Assembly (NCBI GenBank): GCA_048359995.1
Contig: DBGCPK010000017.1
Coordinates: 124,001-188,000, forward strand
Length of the DNA: 64,000 nucleotides
Direction: 5' to 3'
From: UBA3210 sp048359995
Lineage (GTDB): Bacteria > Bacillota_I > Bacilli_A > RFN20 > CAG-449
The position numbers and the translations under genes were made by a program. Positions 33,685 through 41,564 of the stretch are shown in pieces (the stretch's first letter is position 1; each line of letters opens with the position of its first letter). The notes under the pieces were generated by a model, which was given only the letters and a program-made list of their open reading frames with translations, had not been told where the DNA came from and made no database searches.

Positions 33685-34686
33685 ATGGCAACCTTTGAAA
33701 ATCAAGAACGTCGGATGGACGGCATCAATGAATGTTTGAAAAAATACGGCATCGCGAGTTTGGACGAAGCCAGAGAAATCTGTTTGTCCAAAGGAATCGA
33801 TGTGGAGAAAATCGTGCTTGGCGTTCAGCCGATCGCTTTCCAAAACGCCGTGTGGGCGTACACTTTGGGAACGGCGATCGCGTTGAAAGAGAATGCGGCT
33901 ACCGCATCCGAAGCTTCGCACTTGGTCGGTGTGGGCTTACAGGCTTTCTGCATTCCGGGGTCGGTCGCGGAAACCCGTAAAGTCGGACTCGGACACGGCG
34001 ATTTAGGCGCAATGCTGCTCGACGAGAAGACCGAATGCTTTTGCTTCTTGGCCGGTCACGAATCTTTCGCCGCGGCGGAAGGTGCGATCGGTATCGCCAG
34101 AAACGCCAATAAAGTGAGAGTCAAGCCGCTTCGCGTCGTGTTAAACGGTTTGGGGAAAGACGCGGCTTACATCATCTCCCGAATCAACGGATTCACCTAC
34201 GTTCAGACCGAATACGACTTCGAGCATTCCAAATTGAACGTGGTTAGAGAAGTTCCGTTCTCGACCGGAGAAAGAAGCGCGATCAAATGTTATGGCGCGG
34301 ACGAAGTCAACGAGGGCGTAGCGATCATGATTCACGAAAAAGTCGGTGTATCGATCACAGGAAACTCGACCAATCCGGTTCGATTCCAGCATTTGGTAGC
34401 GGGCACCTACAAGAAATGGGCTAACGAAAATAACTTCAAGTATTTCTCGGTGGCTTCCGGAGGCGGAACTGGAAGAACATTGCATCCGGACAATATGGGC
34501 GCGGGACCTTCTTCTTACGGCTTGACCGATACGTTGGGAAGAGTGCACGGAGATGCTCAATTTGCCGGTTCGTCCTCTGTTCCGGCTCACGTGGAAATGA
34601 TGGGGCTGATCGGAATGGGCAACAACCCGATGGTCGGCGCGACGGTTTCCTGCGCAGTGGCAGTGAGTCTCGCACTGAAAAAATAA
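33685..34686 (+). CDS. GGGtGRT family protein
   Basis: 333 residues. The name-giving motif is seen in ASGGGTGRTLHPDNMGAGPS, followed by SYGLTDTLGRVHGDAQF. Other conserved-looking blocks are GVQPIAFQNAVWAYTLGTA and CFCFLAGHESFAAAEGAIG. No membrane segment. The family has no settled biochemical role; its constant pairing with a NifU-like protein points to Fe-S chemistry. It is co-transcribed with the scaffold gene and ends at a terminator. Confidence 0.9.
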   Translation: MATFENQERRMDGINECLKKYGIASLDEAREICLSKGIDVEKIVLGVQPIAFQNAVWAYTLGTAIALKENAATASEASHLVGVGLQAFCIPGSVAETRKVGLGHGDLGAMLLDEKTECFCFLAGHESFAAAEGAIGIARNANKVRVKPLRVVLNGLGKDAAYIISRINGFTYVQTEYDFEHSKLNVVREVPFSTGERSAIKCYGADEVNEGVAIMIHEKVGVSITGNSTNPVRFQHLVAGTYKKWANENNFKYFSVASGGGTGRTLHPDNMGAGPSSYGLTDTLGRVHGDAQFAGSSSVPAHVEMMGLIGMGNNPMVGATVSCAVAVSLALKK

Positions 34687-34692
34687 AAAAGC

Positions 34693-34722
34693 AAAAGAGT
34701 CCATCTGCAAAGATGGGCTTTT
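34693..34722 (+). terminator. Terminator of the GGGtGRT operon
   Basis: AAAGAGTCCATCT-GCAA-AGATGGGCTTTT followed by AATTT; one bulge in the stem. Confidence 0.75.
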
Positions 34723-34845
34723 AATTTGGACAAAAATGGGAATAAACTCGCAAAATGTCGAATTTTCCGGAAAATAATAAAAAAATGTAAAAAAACGGCG
34801 ATTTCATAATAGAATTTTTTGTATATTCTGAAAGGAGAATAAACC

Positions 34846-35223
34846 ATGTCTTTAAAAAAAGAGGAAAAGGCAATTACGGAAATCGCCGAGAAGTACAAAA
34901 AAACGTTTAGCAATCTGATTAAAAACGGAAAGGAGTCGAATCTTCCGCAGTTGTTGAAAGATGAATCGCAACCATATTTTTCTTCGGTCAACATTCTCGA
35001 TTACGCCAAGGAAAATCTAAATTTCGATCAGCGGTTTATCATCCACATTCACTTCTGCCTTTCTTTGATGAAACCGCAGGAAAGGGAAATCATCTGGAAA
35101 GAGTTTTTCATCACGCAGACGAGCGAAAATAAGATCAACTGGTGGTCATATCATTACGCTCGTTCGACCTACTATCGGATCCGTAACCGCGCGATCCTCA
35201 ACTTTTACCGCTTATGCGCATAG
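34846..35223 (+). CDS. Small HTH-like protein, possibly MG284/MPN403 family
   Basis: 125 residues, preceded by AAAGGAGAATAA. The C-terminal half resembles a sigma region-4 or MG284/MPN403-type helix-turn-helix: LSLMKPQEREIIWKEFF, then WWSYHYARSTYYRIRNRAILNFYRL. The WW..Y..STYYR.R..A pattern is typical of that Mollicutes/Bacilli family as I remember it, whose function is unknown. Its stop overlaps the next gene by 10 bases, so it heads the cassette that runs to 37585 and may regulate it. DNA binding is inferred. Confidence 0.65.
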   Translation: MSLKKEEKAITEIAEKYKKTFSNLIKNGKESNLPQLLKDESQPYFSSVNILDYAKENLNFDQRFIIHIHFCLSLMKPQEREIIWKEFFITQTSENKINWWSYHYARSTYYRIRNRAILNFYRLCA

Positions 35224-36086
35224 GGATCGGAGGAGTACTCATCGCTTTACTCTCTGCTCTTTCTTGGAAAACGGAAGAGAGAGTCTGCATTTTCAAGTCT
35301 GCGCATTTAAACTACGAACAGGGGAATTTTTATTTTCATTTTCAGGAAATTTCCGGATTTTACGAAATTTTTCAGGTTAAAGTCAACGGAATGACGACGA
35401 TGAAGGTGAATCATTTGAAAAGGATCTCATCGTTTCCGATCGGTTCTTTGAATTACGATGAAAATAACGAAATCCTCGTTTCTTTCGATCAAAAAACGTA
35501 CGCGTTTTATCTTTTTCCGAAGCGCAAAATCGGATTGCTCGGAAGCGGATTTTCTTTCAACGATCTGATCGACGACAAGGAGAATATCATCGAATTTCAG
35601 GACAGCCAGTATTTCATAATGAGAGATTACGAAGAAGAGGTGCGGAATGCATTTCCATATTACGATTTCCAAAACCTTCCCGCTTTTTCATTTGACGCGC
35701 GGTATATTCTCGGTGAAAAAATCGAAATGGTTGTCTATTCCGACGGGCTTTTTCCGTCCTTAAACGGCGAGGACGGCTATCATTTTCTTCTTTCGGCGGT
35801 AAAAGGGGAGAACGCGTATTCGTTCGCCTATCGAGGGGTAGATCCGATTTATCATCCGGAAGCCGGTGAGGAATTTCAGCGTTCCGAACTCTGCTTCGGA
35901 TTGTTTCATCAGGCGAAGCGCGCCGACGTACGCGTCGAGATCGACGGACTTTACGGAAGTCCGATCAATCTTTTTTTCACGCAGACGGTCGATCTTTCAT
36001 CTCCCCTGTTCGGAAATGAGGGAGTATATGCTATACGGATTTCCGATTCCGAAAAGGACGAGTACGTCTGGGAGTTTGACTTATGA
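35214..36086 (+). CDS. Secreted or anchored protein of the 35-37 kb cassette, unrecognised
   Basis: 290 residues. A short hydrophobic N-terminus (RIGIGGVLIALLSALSW) could be a signal or anchor. The rest is strand-rich and aromatic (GNFYFHFQEISGFYEIFQVKV; FDARYILGEKIEMVVYSDG; VWEFDL at the end), giving an extracellular beta-domain impression. The start overlaps the upstream gene and has no good ribosome site of its own, so coupling is likely. It ends with an ATGA overlap into the next gene. No family recognised. Confidence 0.6.
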   Translation: MRIGIGGVLIALLSALSWKTEERVCIFKSAHLNYEQGNFYFHFQEISGFYEIFQVKVNGMTTMKVNHLKRISSFPIGSLNYDENNEILVSFDQKTYAFYLFPKRKIGLLGSGFSFNDLIDDKENIIEFQDSQYFIMRDYEEEVRNAFPYYDFQNLPAFSFDARYILGEKIEMVVYSDGLFPSLNGEDGYHFLLSAVKGENAYSFAYRGVDPIYHPEAGEEFQRSELCFGLFHQAKRADVRVEIDGLYGSPINLFFTQTVDLSSPLFGNEGVYAIRISDSEKDEYVWEFDL

Positions 36087-36415
36087 TCGTTTTGATACTG
36101 ATCCTTTCATTCGGTCTGGTTTTACCTTTCGAAGCGACGAGAACCGAAATAAGCCGTTATCTCGATCTGATGCTGCCGTACGTCTATTACGATTCGATTT
36201 ATCTCGAACAAAACGGCATCTTTCTCGACAAGGAGAGATTGATGAACGAGGTCAACGAGGAGATAATCCGTTATTTCGCGGATTTCGATCGCGTGGAATC
36301 GGTAAAAACCTTCTATACATTTGACGATCTCACGCTTTCGTTTTCTCTGCATTACGTCCATTTTTATCGATCGTTTTCGATCGCAAAGGAGATCGCTGCA
36401 GATGAAAAAAGATAG
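36083..36415 (+). CDS. Small membrane protein, pseudopilin-like layout
   Basis: 110 residues: N-terminal membrane segment (MIVLILILSFGLVLPF), then a long amphipathic helix (ATRTEISRYLDLMLPYVYY) and a short strand region ending DLTLSFSLHYVHF. A membrane segment continuing into an amphipathic helix is the plan of TadE/DUF4320-type minor pseudopilins, but no processing motif is certain. The start overlaps the upstream stop (ATGA) and the stop lies 14 bases inside the next gene. Similarity to the 37283-37585 product in layout suggests two related minor components. Confidence 0.6.
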   Translation: MIVLILILSFGLVLPFEATRTEISRYLDLMLPYVYYDSIYLEQNGIFLDKERLMNEVNEEIIRYFADFDRVESVKTFYTFDDLTLSFSLHYVHFYRSFSIAKEIAADEKR

Positions 36416-37286
36416 TCAACGGATTCTGCTATACGCTGTGATCGCCGTTATCGACTTCCTTTCCGGATTTTATTGGTCGCTCCTATCTCTTGCTTTTCTG
36501 ACCGCCGTCGAAGGGATTTCCGCGCGAAAACGGCGCGCTTTCCAATTCAAACTCGACCTTTTGAAAGTCGTCAATCCCCACTTCCGCGACAGAAAAGAAA
36601 AACTGGTCCGCGCCTTCGGATCGTCGGATCTGACTTACGAGGATTACTGCTTGCTTTTGGAAGAACGCGCCGGAAATAAAAACGAAAAAAATTTTTTCTC
36701 CGAATTGAGGCGGTGTCGGAATTCCGCGGGTATCCTCCACCTGATCCGCGATTACGAATCCCAAATGGAGAAAAGAGAAGAAGAATTGCCTTTTGATCGA
36801 TGTCTCTTTTCGTTGACGATTTTGCTCTATTCGCTGATTCTCCCGTATTGCCGACACTCAATTATCTCCTATCTTTGGACCTGTTTGCTAAATTTGAATC
36901 TCGTTTTGAACGAATTTTTTCCGCCGAGGTTCTCTCCGATCGAAAACTTTTTTCTTTCGTTTAATCGAAAGCTTTCCTATATGTTTCCGAAAGAAAGTTT
37001 CGAATCGACGCTTGAAGAATGTCCGAAAATCGCGCGGTGTTTTGAAACGTTGATCGAAAGCGTCCGGCGACAGGTTTGCGATCCCCGTTTGTTTTCGCAT
37101 TCCGCGCACGGCATTTTGCTTTCGATGTACGGCGTTCTTTCTTTTGATACGGCTTTAACACGCCGTGAAATAGAGGAGACGGCTCTGCGAATCCGCGCGA
37201 AAAAGAACGAAACCCTTCTCCTCAGGAAAGAGAGAATCTTCGCCTTGGCTTATCTAGGCGTGATTTTGGGAGGAATCGCCTTATGA
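36402..37286 (+). CDS. Membrane protein, faintly TadB/TadC-like
   Basis: 294 residues from ATG 36402, after AAAGGAG (36386). Hydrophobic segments at about 8-38 (probably two), 130-170 (probably two) and the extreme C-terminus (FALAYLGVILGGIAL) flank two basic cytosolic regions; the last (REIEETALRIRAKKNETLLLRKER) before the C-terminal segment resembles the end of TadB/TadC assembly-platform proteins. The match is only in layout. No TadA/PilT-type ATPase is encoded in the window. The stop overlaps the next start (ATGA). Confidence 0.55.
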   Translation: MKKDSQRILLYAVIAVIDFLSGFYWSLLSLAFLTAVEGISARKRRAFQFKLDLLKVVNPHFRDRKEKLVRAFGSSDLTYEDYCLLLEERAGNKNEKNFFSELRRCRNSAGILHLIRDYESQMEKREEELPFDRCLFSLTILLYSLILPYCRHSIISYLWTCLLNLNLVLNEFFPPRFSPIENFFLSFNRKLSYMFPKESFESTLEECPKIARCFETLIESVRRQVCDPRLFSHSAHGILLSMYGVLSFDTALTRREIEETALRIRAKKNETLLLRKERIFALAYLGVILGGIAL

Positions 37287-37585
37287 GGAAAAACCTGATA
37301 TGGATTTTATCGGGGTTGACTTTTCTTTCTCTGAATTTCGAGTTCCGCGATCAACTTGCCTGTCGGCAGACGACGGGAATTCTCAAAACCTGCGGGATAC
37401 TTTTGGAAAATGACATTCGAAAGTACGGTGTTCTTCTTCCCGCGACCGAAGCGGTATTCGAAAAATATCGCGTCGATTGGAGGATCGACGAGGAAAAAGA
37501 GGGATATATTCTGAAAACCACCTATTTTTCCATATGGAAAAACGGAGACGCCGAGGTTACCTTTTTCGTTGCGATAAGTCGGTAA
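37283..37585 (+). CDS. Small membrane/secreted protein, end of the cassette
   Basis: 100 residues with an N-terminal hydrophobic segment (KNLIWILSGLTFLSLNFEF) followed by a helix (ACRQTTGILKTCGILLENDIRKYG) and strands ending EGYILKTTYFSIWKNGDAEVTFFVAIS. The plan parallels the 36083 product. Two cysteines (LACRQ, KTCGI) could form a disulfide outside. Its last 29 bases overlap the end of the convergent mutM-coaE gene, an uncommon arrangement. No terminator is visible. Confidence 0.6.
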   Translation: MRKNLIWILSGLTFLSLNFEFRDQLACRQTTGILKTCGILLENDIRKYGVLLPATEAVFEKYRVDWRIDEEKEGYILKTTYFSIWKNGDAEVTFFVAISR

Positions 37586-38966
37586 ACACAGATTCGAATT
37601 GCGATTTCAAGGTTTCCATATCCCCGTCGTTGTCGATGAGGTAGTCGCATCGACAAGCGTAACGATCGAATTTCGAACTTCGATTGATGGATAAATCCTG
37701 CGCGACGTTTTTCGATTTTCTTTTTCGGAGATGTTCGATTTGGAAAGTCGATGAGCAGGTTATGCCGATGGCGTAATCGAAAAGGAGATGAAATCGGGTT
37801 TCGAACAGAAGAGGAACTTCGACGGCGGCAAGGGGGCAAGTTTTTTTCTGCGAAAGAAAGCGACGAACCCGTTCTTTGACCAAAGGGTGAATAAAGTTTT
37901 CGAGCCTCTTCTTCAATTCAGGCTGTTTTTCGACGATTTGCCGCAGGTATCCTCTGGAAATCGTCAGATTGTCATCGAGTACCTGTTCGGAAAACAAGGC
38001 GACCAAATGTTTTTTGACTTCGGTTTCTGCGTAGAGTTCGCCGACGATGGCGTCGCAGGAAAGTACCGGAACGCCCTTATCTTCGAACATTTTGAGAACG
38101 GTGGATTTCCCCGAAGCGATTTTTCCGGTGATGGCGACAGAAATGCCGACATTTTGGCATCTCGGACAATATGTGGTGCCTCTCCCGTGAATTTTGCTTT
38201 TCAACAGACGCGTCGAACAGATCGGACAAGGCGTTCCTCCTTTGCCGTAAACGTTGAGTCGGTTCTGGAAACGCCCGTCGACGCCTTGATCGGGATGATA
38301 ACTGGAAACGGTCGATCCTCCGGAGAGAATCGCGTCGTTCAGCGTTTCGACGGAATAGGTCAGAATATCGCGGCAGTTTTCTTTTGTCAGCGCATCGGCT
38401 CTGAGAAAAGGATTGAGACGGCACTTGAAAAGCACTTCGTCGCAATAGATGTTGCCGAGTCCGGAAAGGATACTCTGATCGAGTAAGCACGTCTTGATTT
38501 CGGCAGAAGTCTTTTGAAAAATGCGGAAGAGATAGTCCGGATCTTCGACATCGAAAGGCTCTGGTCCGAGCCGACGGATTTCCGGATGGGCGTCGATTTG
38601 ATCGGTCGGGCAAAGAAACATAACGCCGAAACGTCGGGAATCTTCATAGCAGAGCCTCGTTCCGTCGTCCAAATGGAAAATGACGCGGGTATATCGCCCG
38701 ATTTCCTCGTCCTTTTGAATGCAACGATATTTTCCTTCCATTCGCAAGTGGGAAACGAGACTTCGGTTTCCGTCGAAATGAAAGAGAAGGTATTTTCCTC
38801 TCCGAGATACGGAAAGAATCGTTCTTCCTTTCAGTTCGTTGGCGAATTCTTCCAAGGGACTGTGAATCATCTTCGGATAGAGAATTTCGACATTTTCGAT
38901 CGTGCGGTGAAGATATCGGGATTCCAAGATTCTCCGTACGGTTTCGACTTCCGGTAATTCAGGCAT
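37557..38966 (-). CDS. mutM-coaE: Fused formamidopyrimidine-DNA glycosylase and dephospho-CoA kinase
   Basis: 469 residues in one uninterrupted frame. Residues 1-271 are MutM/Fpg: catalytic start PELPEVETVRR, helix-two-turn-helix region, and the zinc finger cysteines C247, C250, C267 and C270. At residue 273 a complete CoaE begins (VGISVAITGKIASGKST, P-loop 281-289; CDAIVGELY; EVPLLFET), so the MutM stop and CoaE start have been lost without a linker. MutM removes 8-oxoguanine; CoaE phosphorylates dephospho-CoA in the last CoA step. In Bacilli these genes are neighbours behind polA, the same order as here, which explains the fusion. Confidence 0.92.
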   Translation of the reverse strand: MPELPEVETVRRILESRYLHRTIENVEILYPKMIHSPLEEFANELKGRTILSVSRRGKYLLFHFDGNRSLVSHLRMEGKYRCIQKDEEIGRYTRVIFHLDDGTRLCYEDSRRFGVMFLCPTDQIDAHPEIRRLGPEPFDVEDPDYLFRIFQKTSAEIKTCLLDQSILSGLGNIYCDEVLFKCRLNPFLRADALTKENCRDILTYSVETLNDAILSGGSTVSSYHPDQGVDGRFQNRLNVYGKGGTPCPICSTRLLKSKIHGRGTTYCPRCQNVGISVAITGKIASGKSTVLKMFEDKGVPVLSCDAIVGELYAETEVKKHLVALFSEQVLDDNLTISRGYLRQIVEKQPELKKRLENFIHPLVKERVRRFLSQKKTCPLAAVEVPLLFETRFHLLFDYAIGITCSSTFQIEHLRKRKSKNVAQDLSINRSSKFDRYACRCDYLIDNDGDMETLKSQFESVFTDLSQRKR

Positions 38967-38978
38967 AGCGGTTTCCTC

Positions 38979-41564
38979 TCATTTGCATTCATACCACGTC
39001 TTGGCGATGTTTCCGTCTACTTTCAGTTTGACTTTCAGCGTATCGACGCAGTTCTCCATGATATTTTTTAAAATTCTCGGCATTTGCTCGACTTCTTCTT
39101 TCGGCACTTTGAAGATCAATTCGTCGTGAATCTGCAAAACGATTTTGGTCTTGTAATGGTTTTCTTTCAAGAAACGGTCGACTTTGATCATGCAAATCTT
39201 CATAATATCCGCGGCAGTCCCTTGAATCGGCGCGTTCATAGCGATCCTTTTTCCGAATTCCCGCGTCTGAAAATTCTCGCTGGACAATTCGGGAATATAT
39301 CTCCGCCGATGGTACAGGGTAGAGCAGTAACCGTTTTCTTTGGCTTTGGCGATCGTCTCGGTAAAGTAGTCCTTGATTTCCGGAAATTCGTTGTAAAAAG
39401 TCTGGATTACCTCTTTGGCCTCTTTTGCACTGGTGGAAATCCGTTCGCTCAACCCCCAATCGCTGATGCCGTAGATGATGCCGAAATTGATGGTTTTAGC
39501 TTGCCGTCTCAGTTCTTCGGTCAAATGTTCTTCGTCGACGTGAAAGATTTTCATCGCGGTCGCGGAATGAATATCGCCCCCTCTATTGAAAACGTCGATC
39601 AATTCCCGACAGTCGCTCATCGACGCTAAAACGCGCAACTCGACCTGAGAATAGTCCAAACTCAATAGGTAATTGGAATCGTCGTCATAGAAGAACGCTT
39701 TTCGAATCGCTTTTCCTTCTTTGGTTCGGGTCGAAATATTTTGAAGATTCGGTTCACTCGAAGAGAGCCTTCCCGTCTGCGTCAGCGCCTGATTGAAAAT
39801 CGTGTGGATTTTTCCGTCATCGTAAAGATAGGCGAGAAGCCCCTGACTGTACGTGGAAACGATTTTGGAATACTTCCGTTGTTCGATTAAAAGAGGGACG
39901 ATCGGGTGCTTGTCTTTCAAATAATTCAGCACTTCGATCGAAGTCGATTCTTTTTTGTTCGACGGAAGGTGAAGACGTGTGAAGAGCAATTCGGCGACCT
40001 GCTTCGGAGAAGAGATGTTGAAGGAATATCCGGCGAGGGAGAAGATTTGATTTTGAATTTCTTCCAGTTTTTCGGTGTATTCGCCGTTGATCTTTTGAAG
40101 CACAGCCGCGTTGAGAGGAAATCCCTCGATTTCCATTTCGCTGAGAATGCAGCAAAGAGGAAGTTCGATTTCGTAATAGAGTTCCCCGTTATCCAAACGA
40201 TCGATCTGCGCTACCAGTGTCGGATACAATTTTTCCAAATAATAAGCCATTTTGTCGCAATAATTTTCTTCCAGAAGAGTTAGATTGTCTTTATAAAGCA
40301 AATTGACGCCGAAGTAGCCGAAAATATTGATCGGATCATTGGTCAGCGACGGATTGATTATATATGCCGCCAGAGAAAAATCGAATCCGAGTCCGTCGAC
40401 TTCGATACCCAAAAGGTGAAGCGACACTTTAAGGGCCTTGTAGTCGTAGGTTATCTTTTTTCGATTCCCGTCTTTCATGAAAGCGAGAAAATCCGGATCG
40501 TCAAAATTGCGCCGCGAAAAATAATAAACGCGTCCTTCCGAAGAGAAGTAAAGTCCGTGAAGGTAAGCCGAATGATAATTTCCTTCGTCGAGATCGGGAA
40601 TCAGAACGCGAGGATTAGGAATGGAAGAAAAGGCATTGATCTCTTCGACTTCGATATTCGGTCGGTCGTTTTGCTCGTGAATCACCTGTTTATCGCGCGG
40701 TTTCAGCTTTTTCAAAAGGGAAAAGCACTCGTAGCGCGTGTAAAAAGAAGAAAGCTGATTGTAATCGTATCCCTGATAGGTCAATTGGTCCAACTGAAAA
40801 GGCAATTCCATATTCGTGTCGATCGTCGCCAGTTTCTTGCAGAGGATACCCTGAGAAGCGTTTTCGCTGATTTTCTGAGCGATTTTAGAGGTCTGACCGC
40901 GCATATTCTCGATGATGTTTTCCAGACTTCCGTATTGGTTCAAGAGTTTGATCGCGGTCTTTTCTCCGATTCCGGGAATTCCTTTCAGATTGTCGCTGGG
41001 ATCGCCCATCAGCCCTTTGTAATCGCAGACCTGCGCAGGAGATATGCCCATTTTGTCTTTCAAGGCTTCCGCATCCATCACTTCGATGTCGCTGAGACCT
41101 TTTCGGATCATCTTGACGGAAATTCTCTCGTCGATCAGTTGAAGATAGTCTTTGTCGCTCGTGTAACAATAGGTGCGGATTCCTTCTGCCGACGCTTTCT
41201 TGGCGATTGTCCCGGCAATATCATCTGCTTCATAACCTTCTTGTTCGTAGTAGAAGATTCCCATCGCTTTCAACAGATCGCGAGCAAGCGGAATTTGCAG
41301 TTTCAAATCGTCCTCGATCTCTTTTCTTTGCGCTTTGTATTCCGGATATTCTTTGTGACGAAAAGTCTTCTTTCCGGTATCGAAACAGACGACGATCCGG
41401 TCATCGTCGTCGAGGGAAGAGACGATTTTTCCGATCATATTGCTGAATCCGAATAGAGCGTTCGTGGGAAATCCGTCTTTCGTCCGCATGATGTTTCCAC
41501 TGAAAGAAGTGGCGTAAAATGCTCGGAAGAGCAGGGAATTTCCGTCGATAATGTGTAGAATCAT
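38979..41564 (-). CDS. polA: DNA polymerase I
   Basis: 861 residues. 5' nuclease domain (about 1-290) with HIIDGNSLLFRAFYA, EGYEADDIAGTIA and SDKDYLQLI; a remnant 3'-5' exonuclease domain (about 300-460) without the DxE carboxylates, so proofreading is probably absent as in Taq/Bst enzymes; and a polymerase domain with SLDYSQVELRVLAS, AKTINFGIIYGIS and QIHDELIF. It fills gaps in repair and Okazaki maturation. Its start overlaps the dnaE stop by 4 bases, and mutM-coaE follows after 12 bases, so replication and repair genes form one operon. Confidence 0.97.
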   Translation of the reverse strand: MILHIIDGNSLLFRAFYATSFSGNIMRTKDGFPTNALFGFSNMIGKIVSSLDDDDRIVVCFDTGKKTFRHKEYPEYKAQRKEIEDDLKLQIPLARDLLKAMGIFYYEQEGYEADDIAGTIAKKASAEGIRTYCYTSDKDYLQLIDERISVKMIRKGLSDIEVMDAEALKDKMGISPAQVCDYKGLMGDPSDNLKGIPGIGEKTAIKLLNQYGSLENIIENMRGQTSKIAQKISENASQGILCKKLATIDTNMELPFQLDQLTYQGYDYNQLSSFYTRYECFSLLKKLKPRDKQVIHEQNDRPNIEVEEINAFSSIPNPRVLIPDLDEGNYHSAYLHGLYFSSEGRVYYFSRRNFDDPDFLAFMKDGNRKKITYDYKALKVSLHLLGIEVDGLGFDFSLAAYIINPSLTNDPINIFGYFGVNLLYKDNLTLLEENYCDKMAYYLEKLYPTLVAQIDRLDNGELYYEIELPLCCILSEMEIEGFPLNAAVLQKINGEYTEKLEEIQNQIFSLAGYSFNISSPKQVAELLFTRLHLPSNKKESTSIEVLNYLKDKHPIVPLLIEQRKYSKIVSTYSQGLLAYLYDDGKIHTIFNQALTQTGRLSSSEPNLQNISTRTKEGKAIRKAFFYDDDSNYLLSLDYSQVELRVLASMSDCRELIDVFNRGGDIHSATAMKIFHVDEEHLTEELRRQAKTINFGIIYGISDWGLSERISTSAKEAKEVIQTFYNEFPEIKDYFTETIAKAKENGYCSTLYHRRRYIPELSSENFQTREFGKRIAMNAPIQGTAADIMKICMIKVDRFLKENHYKTKIVLQIHDELIFKVPKEEVEQMPRILKNIMENCVDTLKVKLKVDGNIAKTWYECK

